Below are positions 26,389 to 34,136 of a stretch of DNA of 47,735 bases, in pieces. The stretch spans positions 1 to 47,735 of the forward strand of contig JAHJSQ010000115.1 in assembly GCA_018830325.1 (NCBI GenBank). Direction: 5' to 3'. The DNA is from Gammaproteobacteria bacterium (lineage in GTDB: Bacteria > Pseudomonadota > Gammaproteobacteria > Methylococcales > Methylomonadaceae). Both the position numbers and the translations under genes were made by a program. The first letter of the stretch is position 1, and the number at the start of each line of letters is the position of its first letter. Below the pieces are notes generated by a model that made no database searches, had not been told where the DNA came from, and saw only the letters and a list, made by a program, of their open reading frames with translations.

Positions 26389-27344
26389 ATTCCAATATCA
26401 ATAACTCTAGACCTATCTTTGTAGTAGGAGCACCGCGTTCCGGAACGACTTTATTCCAGTATATGCTGCGCTCTCACCCGAACATCTCCTTACCTACCGG
26501 TGAATCGCATTTTTTCATACCTTTGCTTCGTAAAGCGGATTCTTTTGGTGACCTGTCTCGGAAAGATAATATTCGCAAAGTTTTAGAAGCGATGTATAAA
26601 CAAAGCGCCAATTTTTTAGACACCGATATACATGGTCTCCAATTCGATATAGATCGGCTAAGCAATGAATTATATCAAGAAGGTCGATACACGATTGCCG
26701 CTATTATTGCCGGTTTATTTGAAAAGAATGCGTTAGGAGAAGGTAAACAGCGTTGGGGCGATAAAACGCCTTATTATGTTTTGCACATGAAAACTCTTTT
26801 ACAAAGTTTCCCTGACGCTCAATTTATTCATCTGATCCGAGACGGCCGCGATTGCGCATTATCGATGTTTGAACGCAAACACGACTTTGGTGTTTACAAC
26901 ATTTTTTTTGCTGCAAAATACTGGGAAATCTATGTTGAATTAGGTAGGCAAATGGGGCTTGAGTTCGGAGATGGTGTTTATCACGAAATCCGCTATGAGG
27001 ATTTACTAGAAAATCCGGCACAAATAATGAGAGGCGTTTGTGAATTCCTGAAAGAACCTTACAGCGATTCACTTGTTAATTTCAAAAAATCCGGGGAAGC
27101 CGGTAAAACACCTTTACTACAAAAACCAGTACAGAATACCAATAAAGAAAAATGGCGGGAGAAAATGACCTTACGCCAAATTACATTATTTGAAGGCGCC
27201 GTTATGGAAACCCTTAAAACTTGTGGATATCCCTTGATTACTCACGCAAGACCAATTCCCTTACCTATTAAGGCGTTATGGAGGTTTCATAATTATATTT
27301 TTAATCAATATCGCAAACTTTATATTAAGAGGAAAAGAAAATGA
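26385..27344 (+). CDS. Sulfotransferase family protein (second)
   Basis: The 319-residue protein has the PAPS 5'-phosphosulfate loop FVVGAPRSGTTLFQ near residues 12-25 and the 3'-phosphate region HLIRDGRDCALSMF near 148-161, with RWGDKTPYY near 125 typical of the Sulfotransfer_3 group. The start ATG 26385 overlaps the stop of the GT2 gene (AATGA); an in-frame extension to 26355 only reads that gene. Such enzymes sulfate glycans or small molecules. The C-terminus is very basic (YIKRKRK). Its stop overlaps the next gene by one codon, indicating coupled expression with the small TPR protein. Confidence 0.92.
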   Translation: MNSNINNSRPIFVVGAPRSGTTLFQYMLRSHPNISLPTGESHFFIPLLRKADSFGDLSRKDNIRKVLEAMYKQSANFLDTDIHGLQFDIDRLSNELYQEGRYTIAAIIAGLFEKNALGEGKQRWGDKTPYYVLHMKTLLQSFPDAQFIHLIRDGRDCALSMFERKHDFGVYNIFFAAKYWEIYVELGRQMGLEFGDGVYHEIRYEDLLENPAQIMRGVCEFLKEPYSDSLVNFKKSGEAGKTPLLQKPVQNTNKEKWREKMTLRQITLFEGAVMETLKTCGYPLITHARPIPLPIKALWRFHNYIFNQYRKLYIKRKRK

Positions 27345-27886
27345 TGAAAAAGTTATGTTTCACTCTCTTTTTATCGTTCTTATCACAAAATTCATTTGCC
27401 GACGAGTATGCTATCTCATTAAGCGAAGCCCAACGTTTACCTCCGTTTTGCCTGGGGCTTTCAATTGGAAACTTTCAGGATAATGCAAAACACCTAAAAA
27501 GGAATATTAAATTACCTGGAGAACATACTCACCATTTTTGTCATGGCATGAAAAAAATGTTAAGAGAAGATTACAAAGGAGCTGTCGGTTCTTTTGAATA
27601 TGTCCAGGTTCATTCCAGCAACAAAAATATAATGCTTCCTGCGAACAGCCTTTACAAAGCAGAAGCATTAGGAAAACTCGGTAAAGTCCAGCCTGCCCTA
27701 GAGGAATATAACAAAGCGATTAACTTAAAAAAAAACTATTCACACGCTTATTATAAGTTAGCAAAGTATTATATGAAGCTAAAACAAGAAAAAGACGCCA
27801 TTGAAACAATTAAATTAGGACTCAAATATTCCCCTAATTCCACACTGCTAAAAAAACAGCTGAATAAAATAAAAGGCAAGAGATAA
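27341..27886 (+). CDS. Small exported TPR-repeat protein
   Basis: The 181-residue protein has an N-terminal signal peptide (KKLCFTLFLSFLSQNSFA, cleavage likely after ADE or SFA). The mature part has two cysteines (PFCLGL and HHFCHG, about residues 37 and 67) that could form a disulfide, then two to three tetratricopeptide-like repeats (NSLYKAEALGKLGKVQPALEEYNKAI, YYKLAKYYMKLKQEKDAIETI). It should act in the periplasm as a binding or assembly factor. It is translationally coupled to the sulfotransferase (ATGATG over its stop), so its job is probably tied to the glycan, but no specific function can be given. Confidence 0.78.
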   Translation: MMKKLCFTLFLSFLSQNSFADEYAISLSEAQRLPPFCLGLSIGNFQDNAKHLKRNIKLPGEHTHHFCHGMKKMLREDYKGAVGSFEYVQVHSSNKNIMLPANSLYKAEALGKLGKVQPALEEYNKAINLKKNYSHAYYKLAKYYMKLKQEKDAIETIKLGLKYSPNSTLLKKQLNKIKGKR

Positions 27887-27990
27887 TTAATAATTTCACT
27901 GAACATAGCTTTTAATTAAATTTTTTCATAGCAATCTATACTAACCTTATAAGCACTAATACTATTAATGCTGATTAAATACTCATAGCG

Positions 27991-28929
27991 ATGTCATTTC
28001 TTAAGCTGACCGCGGTTATTTGCACCCATAATCGATCCGATTTGTTGTTAAAAACTCTATCATCGATCAACAGCGCGAAAATACCCGAGCAAACACTTAT
28101 ATCAATACTGGTAATCGCTAATAACTGCAGCGACGATACGATTTACTGTCTACAAAACTATCAATCAATACAAAAATCAGAAAATTTATTTCCGTTGGTT
28201 TATGCCGAAGAACCTAGGCCAGGAAAATCACATGCCTTAAATAAAGCGTTAACAATTATCGAAGACGATTGGATATGCTTTATAGATGACGATCATCGTC
28301 TTGATAATCATTATTTACAAGCTGTTCTCAATGCCATTATCAAATATCCTGAAACCAATCTATACTGCGGCAAAATCATCCCTGATTGGACTGGTGAAGA
28401 ACCTGAGTGGGCTCATGAAACGGGTGAATTTAAAATTACGCCTTATCCGGTCCCTTATTTCGATCTTGGCGAAGAATCGTTGCTTTTAACTGCAAGCACA
28501 TCGGTTCCGGGCGGAGGAAATTTAATAGTCAATCGGAATGTGTTTGAGCGAATAGGCAACTTCTCTATAGCTCTTGGCCCTAAAGGTCATGATTTGATGG
28601 GCAGCGAAGATAGCGACTTTGTGTTACGTGCATTACAAGCCGGCCAAACGCTTCGCTATATACCCGATATCATTCAGTATCATTATGTGACTCCACAGCA
28701 TTTTAAACTCCGTTTTCTCATCAAGAAAAGTTTCCAAAGAAATCGATCTATCACATTAACCCATTACCCGAATAAAACAAAAGTTCCATTCTATTTATGG
28801 TCTAAACTCCTACGGTATTTTACAGGCGCCTTGTTTAGCTTCCACAGCAAGAAATCACGCTTTTATATAACCCGCATTGCCGGAGTACTTGGTCAAATGG
28901 CTGGATATCTACAATCTAAAACCTTCTGA
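27991..28929 (+). CDS. Glycosyltransferase family 2
   Basis: The 312-residue GT-A protein begins KLTAVICTHNRSDLLLKTL, with VIANNCSDDT near residue 40, the RPGKSHALNKAL donor region near 77 and the metal motif FIDDDHRL near 96-103; GSEDSDFVLRA lies near 208. It is typical of chain-extending or decorating glycosyltransferases of exopolysaccharide loci. It follows about 100 AT-rich bases without a gene that may hold a promoter. Nine bases separate it from the O-ligase gene, so the two are co-transcribed. Specificity is unknown. Confidence 0.92.
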   Translation: MSFLKLTAVICTHNRSDLLLKTLSSINSAKIPEQTLISILVIANNCSDDTIYCLQNYQSIQKSENLFPLVYAEEPRPGKSHALNKALTIIEDDWICFIDDDHRLDNHYLQAVLNAIIKYPETNLYCGKIIPDWTGEEPEWAHETGEFKITPYPVPYFDLGEESLLLTASTSVPGGGNLIVNRNVFERIGNFSIALGPKGHDLMGSEDSDFVLRALQAGQTLRYIPDIIQYHYVTPQHFKLRFLIKKSFQRNRSITLTHYPNKTKVPFYLWSKLLRYFTGALFSFHSKKSRFYITRIAGVLGQMAGYLQSKTF

Positions 28930-28938
28930 ACCTTCATC

Positions 28939-30198
28939 ATGCGCGATATTGTTGTTCTTATCTTTTTAAGCGGCTGTATTGTCGCCGCTATCAAGAAGCC
29001 CTGGTGGGGTGTACTTTCGCTTGCCATTTTTAGCTACCTGAATCCTCACGCTTATGCCTGGGGTTTCGTTCGAACTTTACCAGTCTATTATGTACTTTTT
29101 TTAGTCGTTGCTTTTCGTGCATTTACAACCAAAGATAAACAACCCATACCCAAAGACTGGCGTATCTATTTTTTTATTTTGTTGTGGCTGTATTTCATTT
29201 TCACTACTACTCAAGCGTATTTTCAAACCATTGCTTGGGAACGGTTTTGGTTTATCACCAAAATTTACATTCCTTTTTATTTCACGTTAGTCTTAATCAA
29301 TACTCGAGAAAAGCTTTATTATTTGATTGTCACGATTGGAATTTCGATTGGTATCGTGGCAGTCAAAGGCGGTCTTTTCGCCTTGGCGACCGGCTTTGGT
29401 CATCGCGTATACGGCCCGCCAGCAACTCAATTCTCCGGAAACAACGAATTTGCGGTCGCTATGTTGATATCAATTCCGTTACTTTTGGTTTGGCAAAAAC
29501 AAACACTCAATCCATTGATAAAAAAGGGGCTACTTTTTTCCATACCTATAATCTATGCGGCTTCATTGTCGTCTTGGTCCAGAGGCGCCTTACTGACAAT
29601 GGCTGCATTGACCCTAATATTAATATGGCATAGCAATCGTAAATATTTGGCTATCCCGTTAGTATTAGCCGGCGCATTTTTTGCCAAAGACTATATGCCT
29701 CAAGAGTGGTTCGGTCGAATGGAAACAATCGATACCTACCAGGAAGATGCTTCCGCTATGAGCCGAATAGAAATTTGGACAGACGGATGGAACCACACTC
29801 TTCAAAAACCTTTTACCGGTGCTGGTTTCGAAGGATGGATGTATGTTGGCAAACGCGACTGGCACAGTTCTTATGTTGAAATGTTTTCCGAACATGGCTT
29901 TGTCGCATTCGGTCTTTGGTTTTCGATGATTTTCGGCAGTGTCATTAGCTTAACTTTACTGCCTAAAAAAACTAAGAATATCGAAGGTATGGAATGGGTT
30001 ACTAATTACTGCTTCATGGTGAGAGCATCAATCATCTGTTATATGGTCGGCACCGCATTTTTAGGACTGTCTTATTGGGATTTGATTTATCATTTAGTAT
30101 TTATTTCAGTATTAATCAAAAAGTTTGCGCTGGAAGAAATGGAGACGAAAGAATCTTCAAGCAAACGCCAGAGAAATTTATCTCCTTTTGCCATATGA
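28939..30198 (+). CDS. O-antigen ligase/Wzy-type protein, exosortase-A-associated putative O-glycosylation ligase
   Basis: The 419-residue polytopic membrane protein has roughly ten hydrophobic helices. The opening PWWGVLSLAIFSYLNPHAYA is characteristic of the putative O-glycosylation ligase family found with exosortase A systems. A large periplasmic loop after residue 250 contains SRIEIWTDGWNHT and a conserved GAGFEGW / HSSYVEMFSEHGF region with the His thought to be catalytic in WaaL-like ligases. It would transfer a lipid-linked glycan to an acceptor in the periplasm or polymerise it. No exosortase gene or PEP-CTERM protein is in the window. Confidence 0.88.
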   Translation: MRDIVVLIFLSGCIVAAIKKPWWGVLSLAIFSYLNPHAYAWGFVRTLPVYYVLFLVVAFRAFTTKDKQPIPKDWRIYFFILLWLYFIFTTTQAYFQTIAWERFWFITKIYIPFYFTLVLINTREKLYYLIVTIGISIGIVAVKGGLFALATGFGHRVYGPPATQFSGNNEFAVAMLISIPLLLVWQKQTLNPLIKKGLLFSIPIIYAASLSSWSRGALLTMAALTLILIWHSNRKYLAIPLVLAGAFFAKDYMPQEWFGRMETIDTYQEDASAMSRIEIWTDGWNHTLQKPFTGAGFEGWMYVGKRDWHSSYVEMFSEHGFVAFGLWFSMIFGSVISLTLLPKKTKNIEGMEWVTNYCFMVRASIICYMVGTAFLGLSYWDLIYHLVFISVLIKKFALEEMETKESSSKRQRNLSPFAI

Positions 30199-30245
30199 TC
30201 GAATCAACGCGTAGAAAAAGGATTTAAGCCGCCAAAATACAATCC

Positions 30246-30280
30246 GCGTATTTAAATTTGCTAATTCATTTCAAATACGC
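30246..30280. terminator. Possible terminator between convergent genes
   Basis: GCGTATTT (30246-30253) pairs exactly with AAATACGC (30273-30280) around a 19-base AT-rich loop, right at the end of the minus-strand sulfotransferase and after the O-ligase. The T-run is weak, so the call is tentative. Confidence 0.4.
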
Positions 30281-31219
30281 TCAACATCTATTTTCCGAAA
30301 CCTTATCTAACGAATCTTGATTTAGATCGTAAACCATGTGCAACACCCGCTCTATCCTGTCTCGATTAGCGCTCTTTTTCCACTTCTCGACGCCAATTTC
30401 GGAAAATGTATTGTATGGCTTGTTTAAAACCGAACGACAATGGTTTTGCATGGCTTGATCGAAAGGCACCGAACAACCGTCAAAAAGCCGCTTAAACTCT
30501 TCGACCGGGTCGGCAATCAATGCTTCGTAGCTGACTTCATGCCATTGTTCGACCGGAATCGTCTTTTTGGCGGAAAGAATCGCTTTGTTCATCGCTTTGT
30601 ATTGAAACGCGCAAACTTCTTCGATAGTCGATCGAGTCAATTGTCGCCAACCTTCGGCGAGAAAAAAACACCAGCGTTTGTATTTGCCGTTATCAATGGC
30701 AATATCTTCAGGCAATTCATCTGCCCAAGTCCCAAACTCATCGGCTTTATTCCAACCTTTGATCAACGAATCGATATTATCTCCGGGATTCCGCTTGATA
30801 TACACGAAATGCGCATCGGGAAATAATCGGTATAGATAAGGCACCGAGAGTCCGTTTTGATTGTTTTTATCGACAATACGCCGCTTGCCGGTTTGCGTGT
30901 AGAAAAAGCGCGTAACGATTTCACGGTCTTTGTCGCCGGCCGATTCAGGTTCGATTTCGTGCGAATCCCAATTTCTTTCCGACAAAGGATGCAATTGTAC
31001 CCAGAAATCGTGAGTTTCTTTTTGCAAACTGCCTAAATATTTTGATTCGGAAAAGGTTTTATAGACCAGGGTTGTCCCGGATCGGCTACAGCCAATAACG
31101 AAAATCGGTTGTTTCAATTTAATGTTTAAATAAGGAGACGCTAGACTGCGCGCTTTTATTGACACCAGTTTTTGATAATGCTTTAACGTTTTTTCGATTT
31201 TTTCTTGTAATTGATTCAT
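30281..31219 (-). CDS. Sulfotransferase family protein (third, opposite strand)
   Basis: The 312-residue protein has an N-terminal coiled-coil segment (QEKIEKTLKHYQKLV), then IFVIGCSRSGTTLVYKTF near residues 38-55 (PAPS 5'-phosphosulfate loop) and FVYIKRNPGDNIDSLIKGW near 136-154 (3'-phosphate region), with a YEALIADPVEEFKRLF tail near 248. It belongs to the Sulfotransfer_3 group and is not closely similar to the other two enzymes of the locus. It is convergent with the O-ligase gene and so has its own promoter, probably around 31220-31256. It marks the right end of the glycan locus on the evidence seen. Confidence 0.9.
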   Translation of the reverse strand: MNQLQEKIEKTLKHYQKLVSIKARSLASPYLNIKLKQPIFVIGCSRSGTTLVYKTFSESKYLGSLQKETHDFWVQLHPLSERNWDSHEIEPESAGDKDREIVTRFFYTQTGKRRIVDKNNQNGLSVPYLYRLFPDAHFVYIKRNPGDNIDSLIKGWNKADEFGTWADELPEDIAIDNGKYKRWCFFLAEGWRQLTRSTIEEVCAFQYKAMNKAILSAKKTIPVEQWHEVSYEALIADPVEEFKRLFDGCSVPFDQAMQNHCRSVLNKPYNTFSEIGVEKWKKSANRDRIERVLHMVYDLNQDSLDKVSENRC

Positions 31220-31255
31220 TTTATTTATCGCTCAGGTTTTCCAATTGCGCAACAC

Positions 31256-32836
31256 TTATACTGAATCCTTCCCTATTTTTGAGATTGACTCAATTGATTC
31301 TAAGTCGAAGCCTACAACAGTTCGGCTGTCTTTGCTGAATTCTACGCCGATTAGGTGAATCGGTTGATTTAGGCTTCGGTATTTGTCGGCGTAACGTTTG
31401 TCTTTGAGTTGCTGTATTGCTCGTCCTTCCGGCGCCAGTTCGACGACTTTGAATTCGAATAGATAGATTTGTTCGTTGAAGCGGACTGTCATGTCGATGC
31501 GGCTTTGGTGCGTGACGTCTTCTAAGATGATGTCCAAGCCTAATGCCGCGATGTGGCTGTAGAATACGCTGGCGTAAAAACCTTCGTATTGCGCGATCGG
31601 GTTGTTTCGGCACCAGTCGTTTGGGATACTCGCATAGAGGCTTTCGAAATGGGTTTTCAAGCCGGTGAAGTCGTTCGCGCTCAATAAATCGTAGAAGCGG
31701 CTTTGCGCTTGTTCGGCCAACATGCCGTCGTTGACTAGGCCTTTCAGTAAGGCGTCGTTCAATGAACTTTTCACTTCAAGATTGGGATATTTCAAGGCAT
31801 ATTCGATTCGCGCGCCCTGTTGTCGGCTGCCGTTCAAAGTTAGATAGCCGGTTTGCCACAGTAGCGCCACGGTGGCGATGTTGTTGACGTCGAAGGTCGA
31901 CAGCAGTGCTTCGCTGGCGTGAAGGCGTTCAAAATCCGGTGCAAAAAAGCCGCGCTCGGTCAAGATATCGATCAAGAACGTCGGCGTGCCGGTTTCAAAC
32001 CAAAACGGTTTAAATTCTCGGGTGCTGAATAACAGTAGCAAGTCGAACGGGTTGTAGACCGGCTCCCCCATCCAGTTGAAACCGTTATACCACTCGCGCA
32101 TCTGTTCGCGGTCTAATCCTTCCAGTTCCGGCGCGAATATCTTGTCGACATCTTCGGCGGTGTAGCCGCAAAGGGCTGAGTAGCGTTTGTCTACGGTGAT
32201 GTCTTGCAGGTTGTTGAGCCCGGAAAACAAGCTGACTTTGCTGAATTTCGATACGCCGGTTAAAAACGTAAAGCGTATGTGGGCGTCCGAGTCTTTGATC
32301 ACCGAGTACAAGTTGCGAAGGCCATGGCGTATTTCGGCGGCAAGTGCCGGATTAGTAATGTTATCCAATATCGGTTTATCGTATTCGTCGATCAATACGA
32401 CTACCCTTTCGCCCGCTTTTTTGGCTGCATTTTGTATCAGTTCGGCAAAACAGCCCGGTATATCCGTTTCGTCGCTGCAGCTGAGCCCGAGATTTTCTCT
32501 ATTGGTGCGCAATAAGGCGAGTATTCGGCGCTCCAAATCCGCTACGCTTCGCACCACGCCGCCGCCAAAGCTGATACGAATCACCGGATAGCGTTTGGAC
32601 CAATCCCATCGGTCGTGACAATACAGTCCCTGAAACAGCGTTTCGTTACCGGCAAACAGCTCGCCTATCGTGTCCAAAAGCAAGGATTTGCCGAAGCGGC
32701 GCGGACGGGATAGGAAATAATGTGTGCCTTCGTCGATTAGCTGCAATATAAAGCGCGTTTTATCGACGTAGTAATAGTCGTCTTCGCGGATTTTCTCGAA
32801 GGTTTGTATGCCGATGGGGAGTTTTTTTCGGGTCAT
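31256..32836 (-). CDS. AAA-ATPase-like / PD-(D/E)XK nuclease protein (DUF1703 family)
   Basis: The 526-residue protein starts with KLPIGIQTFEKIREDDYYYVDKT and the ATPase motif SRPRRFGKSLLLDT (Walker A-like) near residues 43-56; VVVLIDEYDKPIL near 144 is the Walker B-like region. The C-terminal ~100 residues include RIDMTVRFNEQIYLFEFKVVE, the D-ExK pattern of the PD-(D/E)XK nuclease-like domain. Length and domain order match the full family (PF09820 plus PF08011). These proteins are numerous in some genomes and of unknown function, perhaps mobile or defence-related. The gene is complete and stands alone. Confidence 0.92.
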   Translation of the reverse strand: MTRKKLPIGIQTFEKIREDDYYYVDKTRFILQLIDEGTHYFLSRPRRFGKSLLLDTIGELFAGNETLFQGLYCHDRWDWSKRYPVIRISFGGGVVRSVADLERRILALLRTNRENLGLSCSDETDIPGCFAELIQNAAKKAGERVVVLIDEYDKPILDNITNPALAAEIRHGLRNLYSVIKDSDAHIRFTFLTGVSKFSKVSLFSGLNNLQDITVDKRYSALCGYTAEDVDKIFAPELEGLDREQMREWYNGFNWMGEPVYNPFDLLLLFSTREFKPFWFETGTPTFLIDILTERGFFAPDFERLHASEALLSTFDVNNIATVALLWQTGYLTLNGSRQQGARIEYALKYPNLEVKSSLNDALLKGLVNDGMLAEQAQSRFYDLLSANDFTGLKTHFESLYASIPNDWCRNNPIAQYEGFYASVFYSHIAALGLDIILEDVTHQSRIDMTVRFNEQIYLFEFKVVELAPEGRAIQQLKDKRYADKYRSLNQPIHLIGVEFSKDSRTVVGFDLESIESISKIGKDSV

Positions 32837-33158
32837 GTGCTTGATTTCGAATTTTGAATGTGCTTTTGGCAGTAGTGTAGGTCGGGTTAGCCCATTAGGC
32901 TTCGATACCGTTTAGTGTTCCCTAACCTTTCGGGCCTCGAAATCGCGACGTTGGCGTCGCTCCCACAAACGAACGGCAGATAATTAACCAGCCTCCCCAT
33001 TTGTAAAAGGGGGATTAGCGGTCCGCTGTTTCCCAAACTCTGTTTGGGAAACTCGTCTCGCAAGCTCTGCTTGCCGGTTTCATGAAGCAGGAGCGTCCAT
33101 GACTTCATGCCCTAGCAGAGCTTGGGCATGAGCGACACCCTCTCAAAGCAGGATTTGT
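32837..33158. repeat. Intergenic palindromic repeats
   Basis: It contains GTAGGTCGGGTTAGCCC (about 32878-32900; a similar GTAGGTCGGGTTAGC at 6067), a diverged inverted R3 unit (32939-32968), the TTCCCAAACTC/GTTTGGGAAACTC block (33030-33050) and the GAGCG-type repeat up to 33130. No gene is seen. Confidence 0.6.
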
Positions 33159-33761
33159 TTAATTTTCATTCTGCATCGCGCTGGCTTGCTGCTGTAGATA
33201 ATTCAGCACATCTTCGTTTTCGACTCGTTCGTAAATCATTTCTACCGGTATGCGGCAATCGATGGTCTCTAAGTGTAATTCATCGCCCATGAAATAGTGT
33301 TCCGATTGCCAATGGTTTTTTTGTCGGCATATCTCCACGTCGACAAAGTCTTGTTCGATGACGACGTATTCTTGCAAACTGGCCAAGCTTTGATAGGCCT
33401 GTCTTTTTAGCGTTTGATCAATTTTTCGGGTCGCTTTCGATAAGACTTCGACGATGAGTACCGGCGCATCGGTGACGCCGTAGTCGTTGCCCTGATGATT
33501 GCATACAACCAGCACGTCGGGATAATAAAAATCTTCGGCGACTTGTACTTTCATATCCGATGCGAACGGTTCGCAGGGTGTTTTTCTTAATTTAGCGTGG
33601 AGAGCGCTGAGTATATTGGCGACGATGCGATTATGACTCGTACTCGCGCCGGCCATCGCATAGACTTGGCCGTCGATGTATTCATGTTTGATTTCGCTGT
33701 GCAGTTCGCCTTCCAGATAATCTTGTATCGTAACTGAATCGATCTTGTATTTTAGGTTCAT
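33159..33761 (-). CDS. Uma2 family endonuclease (DUF820)
   Basis: The 200-residue protein has EIKHEYIDGQVYAMAGAS near residues 22-39 (E..G.), YYPDVLVVC near 77 and DAPVLIVEVLSKATRKID near 96 (the D-x-E-V-S/L pattern of the restriction-endonuclease-like core), followed by the helix LKRQAYQSLASLQEYVVIE. This is the complete Uma2 fold seen in many cyanobacteria and gammaproteobacteria. I start it at ATG 33761, which has AGAGGAG eight bases upstream; an in-frame extension to 33809 reads into repeats. Function is unproven; it is an accessory gene of the repeat-rich strip. Confidence 0.9.
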   Translation of the reverse strand: MNLKYKIDSVTIQDYLEGELHSEIKHEYIDGQVYAMAGASTSHNRIVANILSALHAKLRKTPCEPFASDMKVQVAEDFYYPDVLVVCNHQGNDYGVTDAPVLIVEVLSKATRKIDQTLKRQAYQSLASLQEYVVIEQDFVDVEICRQKNHWQSEHYFMGDELHLETIDCRIPVEMIYERVENEDVLNYLQQQASAMQNEN

Positions 33762-34136
33762 CGTTGCTGCTCCTCTTATTATTTGTCGCGACGTAGGCGT
33801 TGCTCCCACAGGCTTTTCCGCTGTTTCCCAAACTAGAGAGCTCTGCCATTGTGTTAAGAAAAAGCTCCCTCTCCTGCTGGACAGGGTTGGGGAGAGGAGA
33901 TTTAGAATAAGACAAAAAGCTTATATCCCCTCTAGCGGTACTCAGGCATTCCCACGCAGAGCGCTCATCGTTATACATAAATTGTAGGGTACGCTGCGCG
34001 TACCCCAAAGCCGTGCCCTGGCGGTTCGGTTGGTACATGAACATCTCGGGGTTACCATGGTACGCACAGCGTACCCTACGCGGATCGCCTAGCGCTAGCC
34101 TCTCACCTAGCATTACTTTCACAGCTTCTAGGACCT
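33762..34136. repeat. Intergenic repeats including a truncated palindrome-targeting MITE
   Basis: It contains a diverged R3 copy (33783-33812), a CTCTCCTGCTGGACAGG stretch (33867-33886) and the MITE left part (33964-34111). A minus-strand frame across 33682-34140 is only a reading of these repeats. Confidence 0.6.
33964..34111. mobile_element. Palindrome-targeting MITE, copy A (one end missing)
   Basis: It begins at CTCATCGTTATACATAA and continues with TTGTAGGGTACGCTGCGCG up to CTCTCACCTAGC, matching copy B (36552-36802) base for base over most of its length. The right end is absent: the sequence leaves the match about 25 bases before the end of the sulfatase-like gene. It sits after CCCACGCAGAGCG, half of a palindromic repeat. 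Confidence 0.7.
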
